DNA of 12,817 nt, from positions 1 through 12,817 of the forward strand of contig LJNI01000056.1 of assembly GCA_001303225.1 (NCBI GenBank), in the 5' to 3' direction. The notes under the pieces are model-generated. The model saw only the letters and a list, made by a program, of their open reading frames with translations, was not told the DNA's origin and ran no database searches. Shown one piece after another: positions 1-6,344 of the stretch. The position numbers were made by a program, and so were the translations under genes. The first letter of the stretch is position 1. Every line of letters starts with the position of its first letter. The DNA is from a candidate division TA06 bacterium DG_78 (GTDB lineage Bacteria; Hydrothermota; Tepidihabitantia; SM23-42).

Positions 1-2
1 AT

Positions 3-74
3 ACAGTTGTCAAGAAAGATTACGATGATGATACGTATCGAAAAATCACTGTTATCATTCTTTTATCCCCGTAA
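3..74 (+). CDS. Possible 3' end of an unidentified gene (partial)
   Basis: A frame open from the left edge encodes 23 residues, ending in KITVIILLSP, and stops at TAA 72-74. The stop lies inside a 10-bp hairpin (68-91), as seen for other genes in this window, which is the main reason to prefer this frame. A competing frame is open from base 1 to a TAG at 133-135 and would overlap the convergent gene's 3' end by 6 bases. No family can be recognised from so short a tail. Either frame could be wrong. Confidence 0.3.
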   Translation, partial: TVVKKDYDDDTYRKITVIILLSP

Positions 75-91
75 GTTGTTAAACTTATGGG
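68..91 (+). terminator. Hairpin overlapping a stop codon, no U-tract
   Basis: CCCGTAAGTT and AACTTATGGG form a 10-bp stem (one G-U pair) around a GTTA loop. It covers the TAA at 72-74 of the possible left-edge gene. The bases that follow are not T-rich, so this is not a classical intrinsic terminator. It could be a 3'-end stabilising or transcription-ending structure. Confidence 0.4.
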
Positions 92-122
92 ACAATCGAG
101 AGAGCGGTGAATACTTTTTCAG

Positions 123-141
123 AGCTCTCTTATAGAGAGCT
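123..141 (-). terminator. Perfect 8-bp hairpin at the 3' end of the GHL10 gene
   Basis: AGCTCTCT and AGAGAGCT flank a 3-nt TAT loop. The inverted repeat contains the GHL10 stop codon (130-132, minus strand) and its last codons. No T-run follows on the minus strand. Being symmetric, it could act on both convergent transcripts. Confidence 0.4.
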
Positions 142-1191
142 GAGATACCTTCTATTTTTTTTAACTTCTTCGTATGAGAAAAATACGACTCCTGCAAAAG
201 GTGAGTCATGGACCAATCTCAACTGTTTTTCAACTTCTGAAGGACTGAGAAGATAAAGACCCAATCCAACCACTACTCGGCGTGGTTCATCAACTGCTTT
301 TAAAGTCGATGCTAAAATGCCATCAATATCTTTCGTATACGCCATGAGGCACACAAAATCTACGAAATCTGAATTAAGCCACGTAACCCATTCTTGGTGG
401 TATCCAGCACGGGCAGTGACATGGTTTGCTTTTACCGCAACAGAAATTTCTATATTCGGGTACGTTACCTTAATAATGTTATTCAAGTCTTTGATAAAGA
501 GCGTGAGGTCATCTTTGACAAACCTAAACCATTGAGATTTAAAGTCATCATATCCCCATATACTCAGTTTTCTCTTGAGGCTATCAGGGGAGGTGAAGAG
601 GTCGCTCGGATCAATAGAAAATTTTCTCATAAATTTAGTCCGCAGAAAGGAGTCGTAGATAAATTCTTGGCTGGGGTACCTGATATAGTCGAGGTGAATT
701 CCATCAAAATCATAGTTAAGCAACTCTTCAATAATCCTCGTAATATATAACCTCACCTCTGAATTGGCTGGCGCGAGGTAGTATCCTTCGATACCCATCT
801 GTCTCAACCTATCTACATCATAGTCGAGGATTGATTCCTGGTACTGATCCCTGACATACCACTCTGGATAACGATTGATCGGATGTTCGGAATTCGGTGT
901 CCACGGTGCATAACCCCATGAATAAAAAGTATTGATCCACGCGGAAACCTTAATGTTCCGGCGGTGTGCCTCATGTATAAACTCCTTAAGCCATGCATCA
1001 GAGAGCATCCTACTCGGTACGTATTTGGATGGATAGTAGGCTTCGCCTGATGCGAAGACCTGTAGGAAAATGTGGTTAAACCTTCCGTCAAGATGCTCGA
1101 ATATCTTATTATAGTCGGTGATCGACCAACGAGGTATCCATATACCTCTAAAATCTGTATGGAGAATAAACAGTAGCACCAAGATCCCCAT
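130..1191 (-). CDS. GHL10/DUF187-type glycoside hydrolase-like protein
   Basis: This belongs to the GHL10 family (DUF187, YngK-like), TIM-barrel proteins related to glycoside hydrolases and thought to act on envelope or exported polysaccharides. Visible family marks, numbered from the upstream ATG at 1197, are the N-terminal RGIWIPRW strand (17-24), the HIFLQVFASGEAYYPS stretch (42-57), YLAPANSEVR (140-149) and the DFDGIHLDYIRYP segment (163-175), which holds the conserved acidic residues. I chose the ATG at 1191 (353 aa) because the promoter -10 directly abuts the ATG at 1197, so a transcript would begin at about 1191. The N-terminus has a short hydrophobic run (ILVLLFIL) but no charged n-region or clear cleavage site, so export is uncertain. 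The gene is monocistronic here, divergent from the slipin operon. Substrate is unknown. Confidence 0.85.
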   Translation of the reverse strand: MGILVLLFILHTDFRGIWIPRWSITDYNKIFEHLDGRFNHIFLQVFASGEAYYPSKYVPSRMLSDAWLKEFIHEAHRRNIKVSAWINTFYSWGYAPWTPNSEHPINRYPEWYVRDQYQESILDYDVDRLRQMGIEGYYLAPANSEVRLYITRIIEELLNYDFDGIHLDYIRYPSQEFIYDSFLRTKFMRKFSIDPSDLFTSPDSLKRKLSIWGYDDFKSQWFRFVKDDLTLFIKDLNNIIKVTYPNIEISVAVKANHVTARAGYHQEWVTWLNSDFVDFVCLMAYTKDIDGILASTLKAVDEPRRVVVGLGLYLLSPSEVEKQLRLVHDSPFAGVVFFSYEEVKKNRRYLSSL

Positions 1192-1197
1192 ACCCAT

Positions 1198-1225
1198 AAT
1201 GTAGCCAGAATTAATAAAATGTCAA
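1198..1225 (-). promoter_or_regulatory. Promoter of the GHL10 gene
   Basis: On the minus strand a perfect -35 TTGACA (1225-1220), a 16-bp spacer and a -10 TACATT (1203-1198) are followed at once by ATGGGTATGGGG. The expected start point falls at the second ATG (1191), implying a leaderless mRNA. No Shine-Dalgarno is present. Confidence 0.65.
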
Positions 1226-1235
1226 TTTACAATTC

Positions 1236-1268
1236 ATCACTGTAATCTATTTTCTTATCACTGTAATC
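1236..1268. repeat. Direct repeat ATCACTGTAATC x2, 21-bp period
   Basis: Identical 12-mers at 1236-1247 and 1257-1268 lie between the divergent GHL10 and slipin promoters. A 21-bp period puts both on the same face of the helix, as expected for a tandem operator. The copies sit upstream of both -35 elements. A one-mismatch copy lies in the other divergent intergenic region (9770-9781). The binding protein, if any, is unknown. Confidence 0.5.
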
Positions 1269-1281
1269 ATTCTCTCAAGTA

Positions 1282-1309
1282 TTGACTTTCCTACTGATTT
1301 ACATAGAAT
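1282..1309 (+). promoter_or_regulatory. Promoter of the slipin operon
   Basis: The -35 TTGACT (1282-1287), a 16-bp spacer and the -10 TAGAAT (1304-1309) predict a start point near 1315-1318. That lies downstream of the in-frame ATG at 1310, so that codon would not be transcribed as a start. The short leader contains AAGGAGG (1320-1326) ahead of ATG 1331. Confidence 0.65.
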
Positions 1310-1330
1310 ATGGGTAATCAAGGAGGAATT

Positions 1331-2083
1331 ATGGGTTTGTCCACAATATTAATTATCATTCTTATTCTCATTGTCTTGAGTGCAATTAAAATTTTGCGGG
1401 AATATGAACGAGCAGTCGTATTCCGACTCGGAAGATTTCTCAAGGTAAAGGGTCCTGGTATATTCATTCTCTGGCCAGGTATTGATAAAATGACAAAGGT
1501 TGCATTACGGGTAATCACTATGGACGTACCAGCACAGGATGTTGTTACCAAAGACAATATTTCGATCAAGGTGAATGCCGTTACCTATTTCAGAGTGTTT
1601 GAGGCATCAAAGGCAATTTTAGAAGTCGAAGATTACCTCTACGCCACGAGTCAGCTTGCCCAGACGACCTTGCGGAGTGTCTGTGGCGAATATGAACTCG
1701 ATGATATCCTCATGCAGAGAGAAAAGATTAACATGCGTTTACAAAAGATTATTGACCAGGCAACTGACCCCTGGGGTATCAAGGTTTCGATGGTAGAAAT
1801 TAAACATGTTGATATTCCTACTGAGATGCAGCGTGCAATTGCCCGTCAGGCTGAGGCTGAACGTGAACGAAGAGCCAAGATAATCCATGCTGAGGGAGAG
1901 CTCCAGGCTGCCGATAAATTGAGCAAGGCTGCAGAGATAATTGGCAAAACACCCACTGGTATTCAGCTGAGATTCCTACAAACCCTCACCGAAGTAGCCA
2001 CCGAGAAAAACTCAACGACCATATTCCCTGTTCCAATCGATCTCTTCGAACCCTTCTTAAGAAAACTTGGTAAGAAAGAGTGA
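1331..2083 (+). CDS. Slipin (stomatin-like SPFH/band 7 membrane protein)
   Basis: A 250-aa stomatin/slipin family protein, expected to form oligomers on the inner face of the cytoplasmic membrane and organise membrane domains or proteases. It has one N-terminal hydrophobic segment (residues about 3-19), then [14 protein letters not shown] and the [12 protein letters not shown] strand that open the SPFH domain. The body follows ([26 protein letters not shown]), then a charged coiled coil ([19 protein letters not shown]) and a hydrophobic tail ([14 protein letters not shown]). The ATG at 1331 is chosen over 1310 because AGGAGG lies 4 nt before it and the promoter start point falls between them. 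It is first in a nine-gene operon. Bacterial slipins are usually paired with an NfeD serine protease; none is here, and an archaemetzincin overlaps its stop by 4 nt instead. Confidence 0.93.
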   Translation: MGLSTILIIILILIVLSAIKILREYERAVVFRLGRFLKVKGPGIFILWPGIDKMTKVALRVITMDVPAQDVVTKDNISIKVNAVTYFRVFEASKAILEVEDYLYATSQLAQTTLRSVCGEYELDDILMQREKINMRLQKIIDQATDPWGIKVSMVEIKHVDIPTEMQRAIARQAEAERERRAKIIHAEGELQAADKLSKAAEIIGKTPTGIQLRFLQTLTEVATEKNSTTIFPVPIDLFEPFLRKLGKKE

Positions 2084-2562
2084 TTGGTGTTTATCAACAG
2101 AAAGGGATACAGTTTTTTGATGTGATAAAAGAGGCTCTCAGGAAACATCTGAATCTCGATTCTCTGCACGCAGGATTTTTTGCACTGACGTCCAATTCTT
2201 ACAATCCAATAAAGCAGCAGTATGATGCGAGTACAGTTATCAGAGACCTCACCGATCAGAGCAGTTCTAAATTCAATCTGAGGCTTGGTGTGGTTGAGGT
2301 CGATATCTACGCACACGGTATGAACTTTATCTTCGGAATGGCTGAGCCACTAAAAAGGGTCGCGCTTGTTTCGACGTATCGCCTCGCAGGTGATAAAATC
2401 ACCGAGCGTCTTTCTAAAGAGGTTGTCCATGAAATAGGACATTTACTCGGACTAGAGCACTGTTCTAATCCCTCCTGCGTAATGCATTTTTCGAACACCT
2501 TGAACGATACCGATTATAAAAACGTGGGGTTGTGTAATAACTGTAGGATATACATTGAATAA
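2080..2562 (+). CDS. amzA: Archaemetzincin-family zinc metalloprotease
   Basis: A 160-aa protein of the archaemetzincin (AMZ) family of metzincin-like peptidases, expected to be cytosolic. The family signature is complete: [11 protein letters not shown] (residues 117-127) gives the three zinc-binding histidines H117, H121 and H127 with catalytic E118. Then come the cysteines C128 and C133, M135 of the Met-turn, FSNTLNDTD, and a final CNNC (152-155), which together form the second, structural zinc site. It starts with GTG inside the slipin stop (GTGA, 2080-2083), so translation is probably coupled. The length is at the short end for the family but no domain is missing. Biological substrates of archaemetzincins are poorly known; position next to a slipin suggests, without proof, a role in membrane-associated proteolysis. 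Confidence 0.93.
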   Translation: MIGVYQQKGIQFFDVIKEALRKHLNLDSLHAGFFALTSNSYNPIKQQYDASTVIRDLTDQSSSKFNLRLGVVEVDIYAHGMNFIFGMAEPLKRVALVSTYRLAGDKITERLSKEVVHEIGHLLGLEHCSNPSCVMHFSNTLNDTDYKNVGLCNNCRIYIE

Positions 2563-3640
2563 CTACACACTTTTCACTCCCGGACCTATTGATGTACCCG
2601 ATGATATATTGCAGGAAACTGCACAGCCGCTCGTCTATCATCGTGAAGAGCAGTTTAGCAACTTACTCTCAGAAATTGCTGATAAACTCCGCCGCGTCAT
2701 CTACAGCAATGATCAAATCTTCTTTTTCACATCGTCCGGTACTGGCGCGATGGAGGCAGCGTGTAACAACATCCTATCGAGCAGCGATGTACCGATTGTT
2801 GCAGTATGTGGTAAATTCGGTGAACGTTGGTTAGAACTCTGTAAGACATACAAGATTCAACCAATCGTTATCCGAGAAGACTATGGCAAATCAATCAAGC
2901 CTGAATACATAGAAGATGCACTCAAAAAGCGAGGAACACCGACGGTTCTATTCACGACGCTCACGGAAACATCGACTGGTGCTCTCGATGATGTAAAAAC
3001 ATTTGGTGAAATCTCAAAGAAATATGACTCACTGCTCGTTGTCGACGGTGTTGCTGGTCTCGGCGCTGATTTCTGTGCACAACAGGATTGGCATATAGAT
3101 ATTCTCGTTGGCGCATCACAAAAGGCATTCATGGCGCCACCTGGAATATCATTTCTTGCAGTATCGAAGAAGGCACTCGAAAAAATGAGAACGTCTGACC
3201 TCCCAAAGTATTATTTTCATTTACCGATGTATGAAAAATTCATTACTCGACACCAAACACCATTCACACCAGCAATCACTGTTTTATATGGGTTAAGGAA
3301 AGGTCTTGAAATTATTCTAAAAAGAGGATTGGATGAGAATTTCGAGCGCCATAAAACAACAGCTCAGCATGTTCGTAAACGTATAGAAGAGATGGGATAT
3401 GATCTCCTCCCCGAATTTCCTTCAAATGCACTGACGGTTGTAAAGATGCGTAGCACTATTGATAGTACCGAAGTCATCAAGGAAATAAAAGAAAAACACC
3501 ATATCCTCTTCGCCAATGGCCAGCAGAATTTGAAAGGGAAGATAATTAGAATTGGACACATGGGTAATTATGACACGAAGAAATTGGACAAGGCACTCGA
3601 TGTTCTCCACAAAGTTCTCAAGCGCAGAGAAAATACATGA
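2555..3640 (+). CDS. Class V PLP aminotransferase (serine-pyruvate/alanine-glyoxylate type)
   Basis: A 361-aa fold-type I, PLP-dependent enzyme resembling alanine-glyoxylate, serine-glyoxylate and soluble phosphoserine-type aminotransferases or the small subunit of soluble hydrogenase family. Marks are the N-terminal FTPGPIDVP (7-15), the SSGTGAMEA phosphate-binding loop (60-68), TETSTG (137-142), the cofactor aspartate in VVDGVAGLG (D164) and the Schiff-base lysine in GASQKAFMAPPG (K190). The start is TTG at 2555, 8 nt inside the archaemetzincin gene, with AGGA six bases before; no better start lies before the conserved FTPGP. It transfers an amino group between small amino and keto acids; exact substrates cannot be read. 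No serA or other serine-pathway gene is adjacent. Confidence 0.88.
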   Translation: MNNYTLFTPGPIDVPDDILQETAQPLVYHREEQFSNLLSEIADKLRRVIYSNDQIFFFTSSGTGAMEAACNNILSSSDVPIVAVCGKFGERWLELCKTYKIQPIVIREDYGKSIKPEYIEDALKKRGTPTVLFTTLTETSTGALDDVKTFGEISKKYDSLLVVDGVAGLGADFCAQQDWHIDILVGASQKAFMAPPGISFLAVSKKALEKMRTSDLPKYYFHLPMYEKFITRHQTPFTPAITVLYGLRKGLEIILKRGLDENFERHKTTAQHVRKRIEEMGYDLLPEFPSNALTVVKMRSTIDSTEVIKEIKEKHHILFANGQQNLKGKIIRIGHMGNYDTKKLDKALDVLHKVLKRRENT

Positions 3641-4167
3641 AAAAATATAGAAGGCCAAGGTTCGATGACGGAGTATGGTTTGATCCATTGACTGGTGTTT
3701 TTAGCAAGAAATATTTTGAGCATCAACTCGACAAGGAACTGCAGCGCGCAGTGAGGTATAATCATCCGTTGTCTATTCTCTTGCTCGGTACAATTGATTT
3801 TCAAAAAGTTATTGATGAATGTGGTAACCGTGAAGGTGATCGAATACTCAAGGAATTATCTCACATCTTGAGGGAGACCCTTCGTATTGTCGACGTAGTA
3901 GCACGATTTAGCGAAAATGAATTCGTCATACTGCTACCAGAAACCAAAAAGGCGCAGGCTGCGCTGAGTGCCAAGAGAATTCTAAAAAATATCCGGAGTT
4001 ATGATTTCTTTAAGAATGATCTTCAGGTAAAAGAACTCAGTGTGTCTATAGGTATCGCTGGTTTCCCTGAAGATTCTGGTAAACTTGAAGAACTCATTAA
4101 AAAACTGACCAGCGCACTTGCGCGAGCAAAGAAACAAGGGAGTTTTAAGGTCATTTTGTGTAAGTAG
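3637..4167 (+). CDS. Stand-alone degenerate GGDEF domain protein
   Basis: A 176-aa cytosolic protein made almost entirely of one GGDEF domain. Family landmarks are DPLTG (16-20), the RYNHPLSILLL helix/strand (40-50), GDRIL (67-71) and SVSIGIAGFP (135-144). The active-site GGDEF is replaced by SENEF (92-96), and the metal-binding LDxDxFK region reads LGTIDFQK, so diguanylate cyclase activity is unlikely. The inhibitory I-site RxxD is intact (R83-I-V-D86, five residues before SENEF), which is the arrangement seen in GGDEF proteins that act as c-di-GMP receptors. No sensory or membrane segment is present. ATG overlaps the aminotransferase stop (ATGA, 3637-3640). The DivIVA-domain gene follows after 25 nt. 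A receptor role is inference. Confidence 0.88.
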   Translation: MKKYRRPRFDDGVWFDPLTGVFSKKYFEHQLDKELQRAVRYNHPLSILLLGTIDFQKVIDECGNREGDRILKELSHILRETLRIVDVVARFSENEFVILLPETKKAQAALSAKRILKNIRSYDFFKNDLQVKELSVSIGIAGFPEDSGKLEELIKKLTSALARAKKQGSFKVILCK

Positions 4168-4181
4168 GCATACAATTTTTT

Positions 4182-4189
4182 AAGGAGGT
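4182..4189 (+). promoter_or_regulatory. Strong ribosome binding site for the DivIVA gene
   Basis: AAGGAGGT lies four bases before the ATG at 4193, in the only real gap inside the operon (4168-4192). It is close to a full anti-Shine-Dalgarno match, so this gene probably has independent and strong initiation, unlike the coupled genes around it. Confidence 0.75.
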
Positions 4190-4192
4190 AAC

Positions 4193-4642
4193 ATGCCAAT
4201 TACCCCTTTAGAGATTCGTAAACAGGAATTCCGAAAAACGCTGCGAGGTTACGACACTCATGAGGTGAGGTCATTTCTCGAAATGGTTTCCTCAGAAATC
4301 GAAGATCTACTGCGAGAAAATGCGAGTCTGAATGAAAAAGTGAAGGATATGGACTCGCAAATTGAGGATTACCGCCGTATGGAAAAAATTCTACAGGATA
4401 CGCTCACGACAACCCAAAAAGCGGCAGATGAATTAAAGAGTGGTGCAAAGAAGGAAGCTGAAACAATAATTGCAAATGCGAAAGTCGAAGCACAGAGATT
4501 TTTGCGTGATGCTCAATCAGAGCTTGCCAAGATTAAAGAGGAAACAAAAATGGTTGAACACCAGAAGCTCCTCCTCGTTTCTGAGTTTCGTGGGCTCCTC
4601 GAATCCTACCTGAGATTACTCGAGAGATTAGAAAAGAAATGA
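4193..4642 (+). CDS. DivIVA-domain coiled-coil protein
   Basis: A 149-aa protein of the DivIVA family, cytosolic scaffolds that bind curved membrane at poles and septa and place division or cell-wall growth machinery. The N-terminus MPITPLEIRKQEFRKTLRGY followed by DTHEVRSFLEMV is a classic DivIVA membrane-binding head (residues 1-35). The rest is predicted coiled coil (about 36-70 and 75-148), ending in LRLLERLEKK. The length is normal for short family members. It has its own strong ribosome binding site and its stop overlaps the next ATG (ATGA, 4639-4642). DivIVA is best known from Gram-positive bacteria but also occurs in diderms. Its partner proteins cannot be deduced from this sequence. 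Confidence 0.88.
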   Translation: MPITPLEIRKQEFRKTLRGYDTHEVRSFLEMVSSEIEDLLRENASLNEKVKDMDSQIEDYRRMEKILQDTLTTTQKAADELKSGAKKEAETIIANAKVEAQRFLRDAQSELAKIKEETKMVEHQKLLLVSEFRGLLESYLRLLERLEKK

Positions 4643-5451
4643 AGCAGAAAGCATCAGAAGCTGCCGATTACATCAAAAAACACACAACGAGCAGACCAAA
4701 AATCGGCATTATACTCGGCACTGGCCTCGGTAAGTTAGTGAATGCAATAACTATTAATAAATCGTTCTCCTATGCGACGATACCCCACTTTCCAGTCTCA
4801 ACCGTTGAATTTCATAAAGGCAGATTAATTATTGGTACATTACAGAAGAAGGCGATCATTGCAATGCAGGGAAGGTTTCACTACTATGAGGGGTACAGTG
4901 CAAAAGATATAACCTTGCCAGTTGTGGTGATGAAATTGCTCGGCGTACGGTACCTGATTATTTCGAATGCGAGTGGTGGACTCAATCCAAAGTTTAAACC
5001 TGGAGAAGTAATGCTGATAAGCGATCACATAAATCTCATCCCCGATAATCCGTTACGTGGTCCAAATAAACCAAAGCGTGGCCCACGTTTTCCAGATATG
5101 TATGAGTGCTACAATAGAAAACTTATAAAAATTGCTGAGGAGGTTGCCCTCAAGAATGCCATAGCAGTCAAAAAGGGGGTTTATGTAGCAGTTTCAGGTC
5201 CGAATCTCGAGACAGCAGCAGAATACCGATTCTTGAGGACTATTGGAGCAGATGCCGTCGGTATGTCGACTGTTCCCGAGGTCATCATGGCTCGTTATCT
5301 AAAAATGAATGTTCTCGGAGTTTCAGTAATTACTGATATGGGTATTGCTGATGCGCTCAAACCGACAAGTATATTGAAAATTTTAAAAGCGGCAGTACGT
5401 GCCGAACCTCAGCTGGTAAAAATTGTCAGCGGAGTTGTCCAGAAACTATGA
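4639..5451 (+). CDS. Trimeric-type purine nucleoside phosphorylase (possible MTA/6-aminopurine specificity)
   Basis: A 270-aa cytosolic enzyme of the low-mass trimeric PNP family, which splits purine nucleosides with phosphate to base and (deoxy)ribose-1-phosphate in purine salvage. Marks are GTGLG (27-31), GRFHYYEGY (78-86), ISNASGG (108-114), SGPNLETAAEYR (186-197, with the base-contacting E191) and GMSTVPEV (208-215). Two specificity positions differ from inosine/guanosine enzymes: the Asn of the usual ITN motif (human N243) is Asp233, and the His that binds the 5'-OH (human H257, in HEEV) is Ile245. Both changes resemble 5'-methylthioadenosine phosphorylase. The start ATG overlaps the DivIVA stop by 4 nt and its stop overlaps the next ATG. 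The fold assignment is secure; the substrate preference is inference. Confidence 0.92.
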   Translation: MKQKASEAADYIKKHTTSRPKIGIILGTGLGKLVNAITINKSFSYATIPHFPVSTVEFHKGRLIIGTLQKKAIIAMQGRFHYYEGYSAKDITLPVVVMKLLGVRYLIISNASGGLNPKFKPGEVMLISDHINLIPDNPLRGPNKPKRGPRFPDMYECYNRKLIKIAEEVALKNAIAVKKGVYVAVSGPNLETAAEYRFLRTIGADAVGMSTVPEVIMARYLKMNVLGVSVITDMGIADALKPTSILKILKAAVRAEPQLVKIVSGVVQKL

Positions 5452-6344
5452 ATCAGCACATAAAGACATTATTACTGATTAGTATGGTGTTTTCTATCGC
5501 ACTCCTTACCTCCTGTGCCCAGAAAGAAGAGCGTATCAAAAATGCCCGTACGTTCATCAAGACGTGGAATTATGACCGTGCCCTCACAGAAATAATCTCG
5601 TATCGAAACGATAAAAACCCAGAAATTCAGTATCTCTTAGGTTATTGTTATCTCAAGAAGAACGAATTTGAAGGCGCAGCACGATATTTTGAGAATTCGT
5701 TGTCAGAATCTGAATTCTTCAAAGACAGCATCATCAGGATCTATAATGGACTCGCTCAGAATGCGATAAAAATTAATGAACCAGAACGGGCACTCTTTCT
5801 TTATCAGGAGATAGCAAAGTTAGTCCCTGAGTATGAGCAGGCAAATAACCTCTTTATACTCGGTGATTTAAATTTCGAACAAGGCAACTACTTATCTGCA
5901 GTGCAAGCATATCAGGAAGCACTCCGCATCGATTCAATTTCAACACAAGCGAAAGAGGCACGACCTAAATTTATCAGGTCCTTAGCTGAGACCGGCAGTC
6001 TGACACTCGCCTTAGGACTCGCAACCGAAGAGTACGAAAAATTAAAAACAGCAGCTAATTTACTACTCTTGACTGAAATAAAATTCACGGTAGGAAAGAA
6101 TTTTTTTGATGCAGGGCTGTTCGATAGTGCTCAGGTTTACTTCGAACAAATAACAGAACACTTCGAACCAAAATCATTTTTAGATGATGCCTATTTTTAC
6201 CTCGGTGAAATTTTTCTAAAAAGAAATATGCTCGATACAGCACTCGAATTTTATAAAAAAGTTTTGCGTTTGAATCCGTATGAAAAAGGTGACATCATTA
6301 AAAAAACAAAAGAACGCATTAAAGAAATCGAGGAGAAACAATGA
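5448..6344 (+). CDS. TPR-repeat lipoprotein
   Basis: A 298-aa predicted lipoprotein. The signal peptide has a charged start (MNQHIK), a hydrophobic core and lipobox L20-T-S-C23. The mature part is helical repeats: TPR-like units are visible around residues 57-88 (YLLGYCYLKKNEFEGAARYF), 135-167 (FILGDLNFEQGNYLSAVQAY) and 240-280 (FYLGEIFLKRNMLDTALEFY, then KVLRLNPYE). Such proteins act as protein-binding adaptors in the periplasm or at the outer membrane. The gene overlaps both neighbours by 4 nt (ATGA at 5448 and at 6341) and is directly followed by bamD, so a role in or near the outer-membrane assembly machinery is plausible. No specific family beyond TPR is recognisable. Confidence 0.85.
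   Translation: MNQHIKTLLLISMVFSIALLTSCAQKEERIKNARTFIKTWNYDRALTEIISYRNDKNPEIQYLLGYCYLKKNEFEGAARYFENSLSESEFFKDSIIRIYNGLAQNAIKINEPERALFLYQEIAKLVPEYEQANNLFILGDLNFEQGNYLSAVQAYQEALRIDSISTQAKEARPKFIRSLAETGSLTLALGLATEEYEKLKTAANLLLLTEIKFTVGKNFFDAGLFDSAQVYFEQITEHFEPKSFLDDAYFYLGEIFLKRNMLDTALEFYKKVLRLNPYEKGDIIKKTKERIKEIEEKQ

Noticed and set aside
123..160. Hairpin 123-141 plus the T8 run at 153-160 as a + strand intrinsic terminator
   Set aside because: The T-run starts 11 bases after the stem and lies inside the GHL10 coding sequence, so the spacing does not fit.
394..750. A 118-codon + strand open frame opposite the GHL10 gene
   Set aside because: It lies fully inside a gene with clear family motifs on the other strand and shows no recognisable features or ribosome binding site.
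2555..3640. The aminotransferase as a serine biosynthesis (serC-like) gene
   Set aside because: The fold fits, but substrate residues cannot be assigned by eye and no serA/serB neighbour is present, so only the general family is given.
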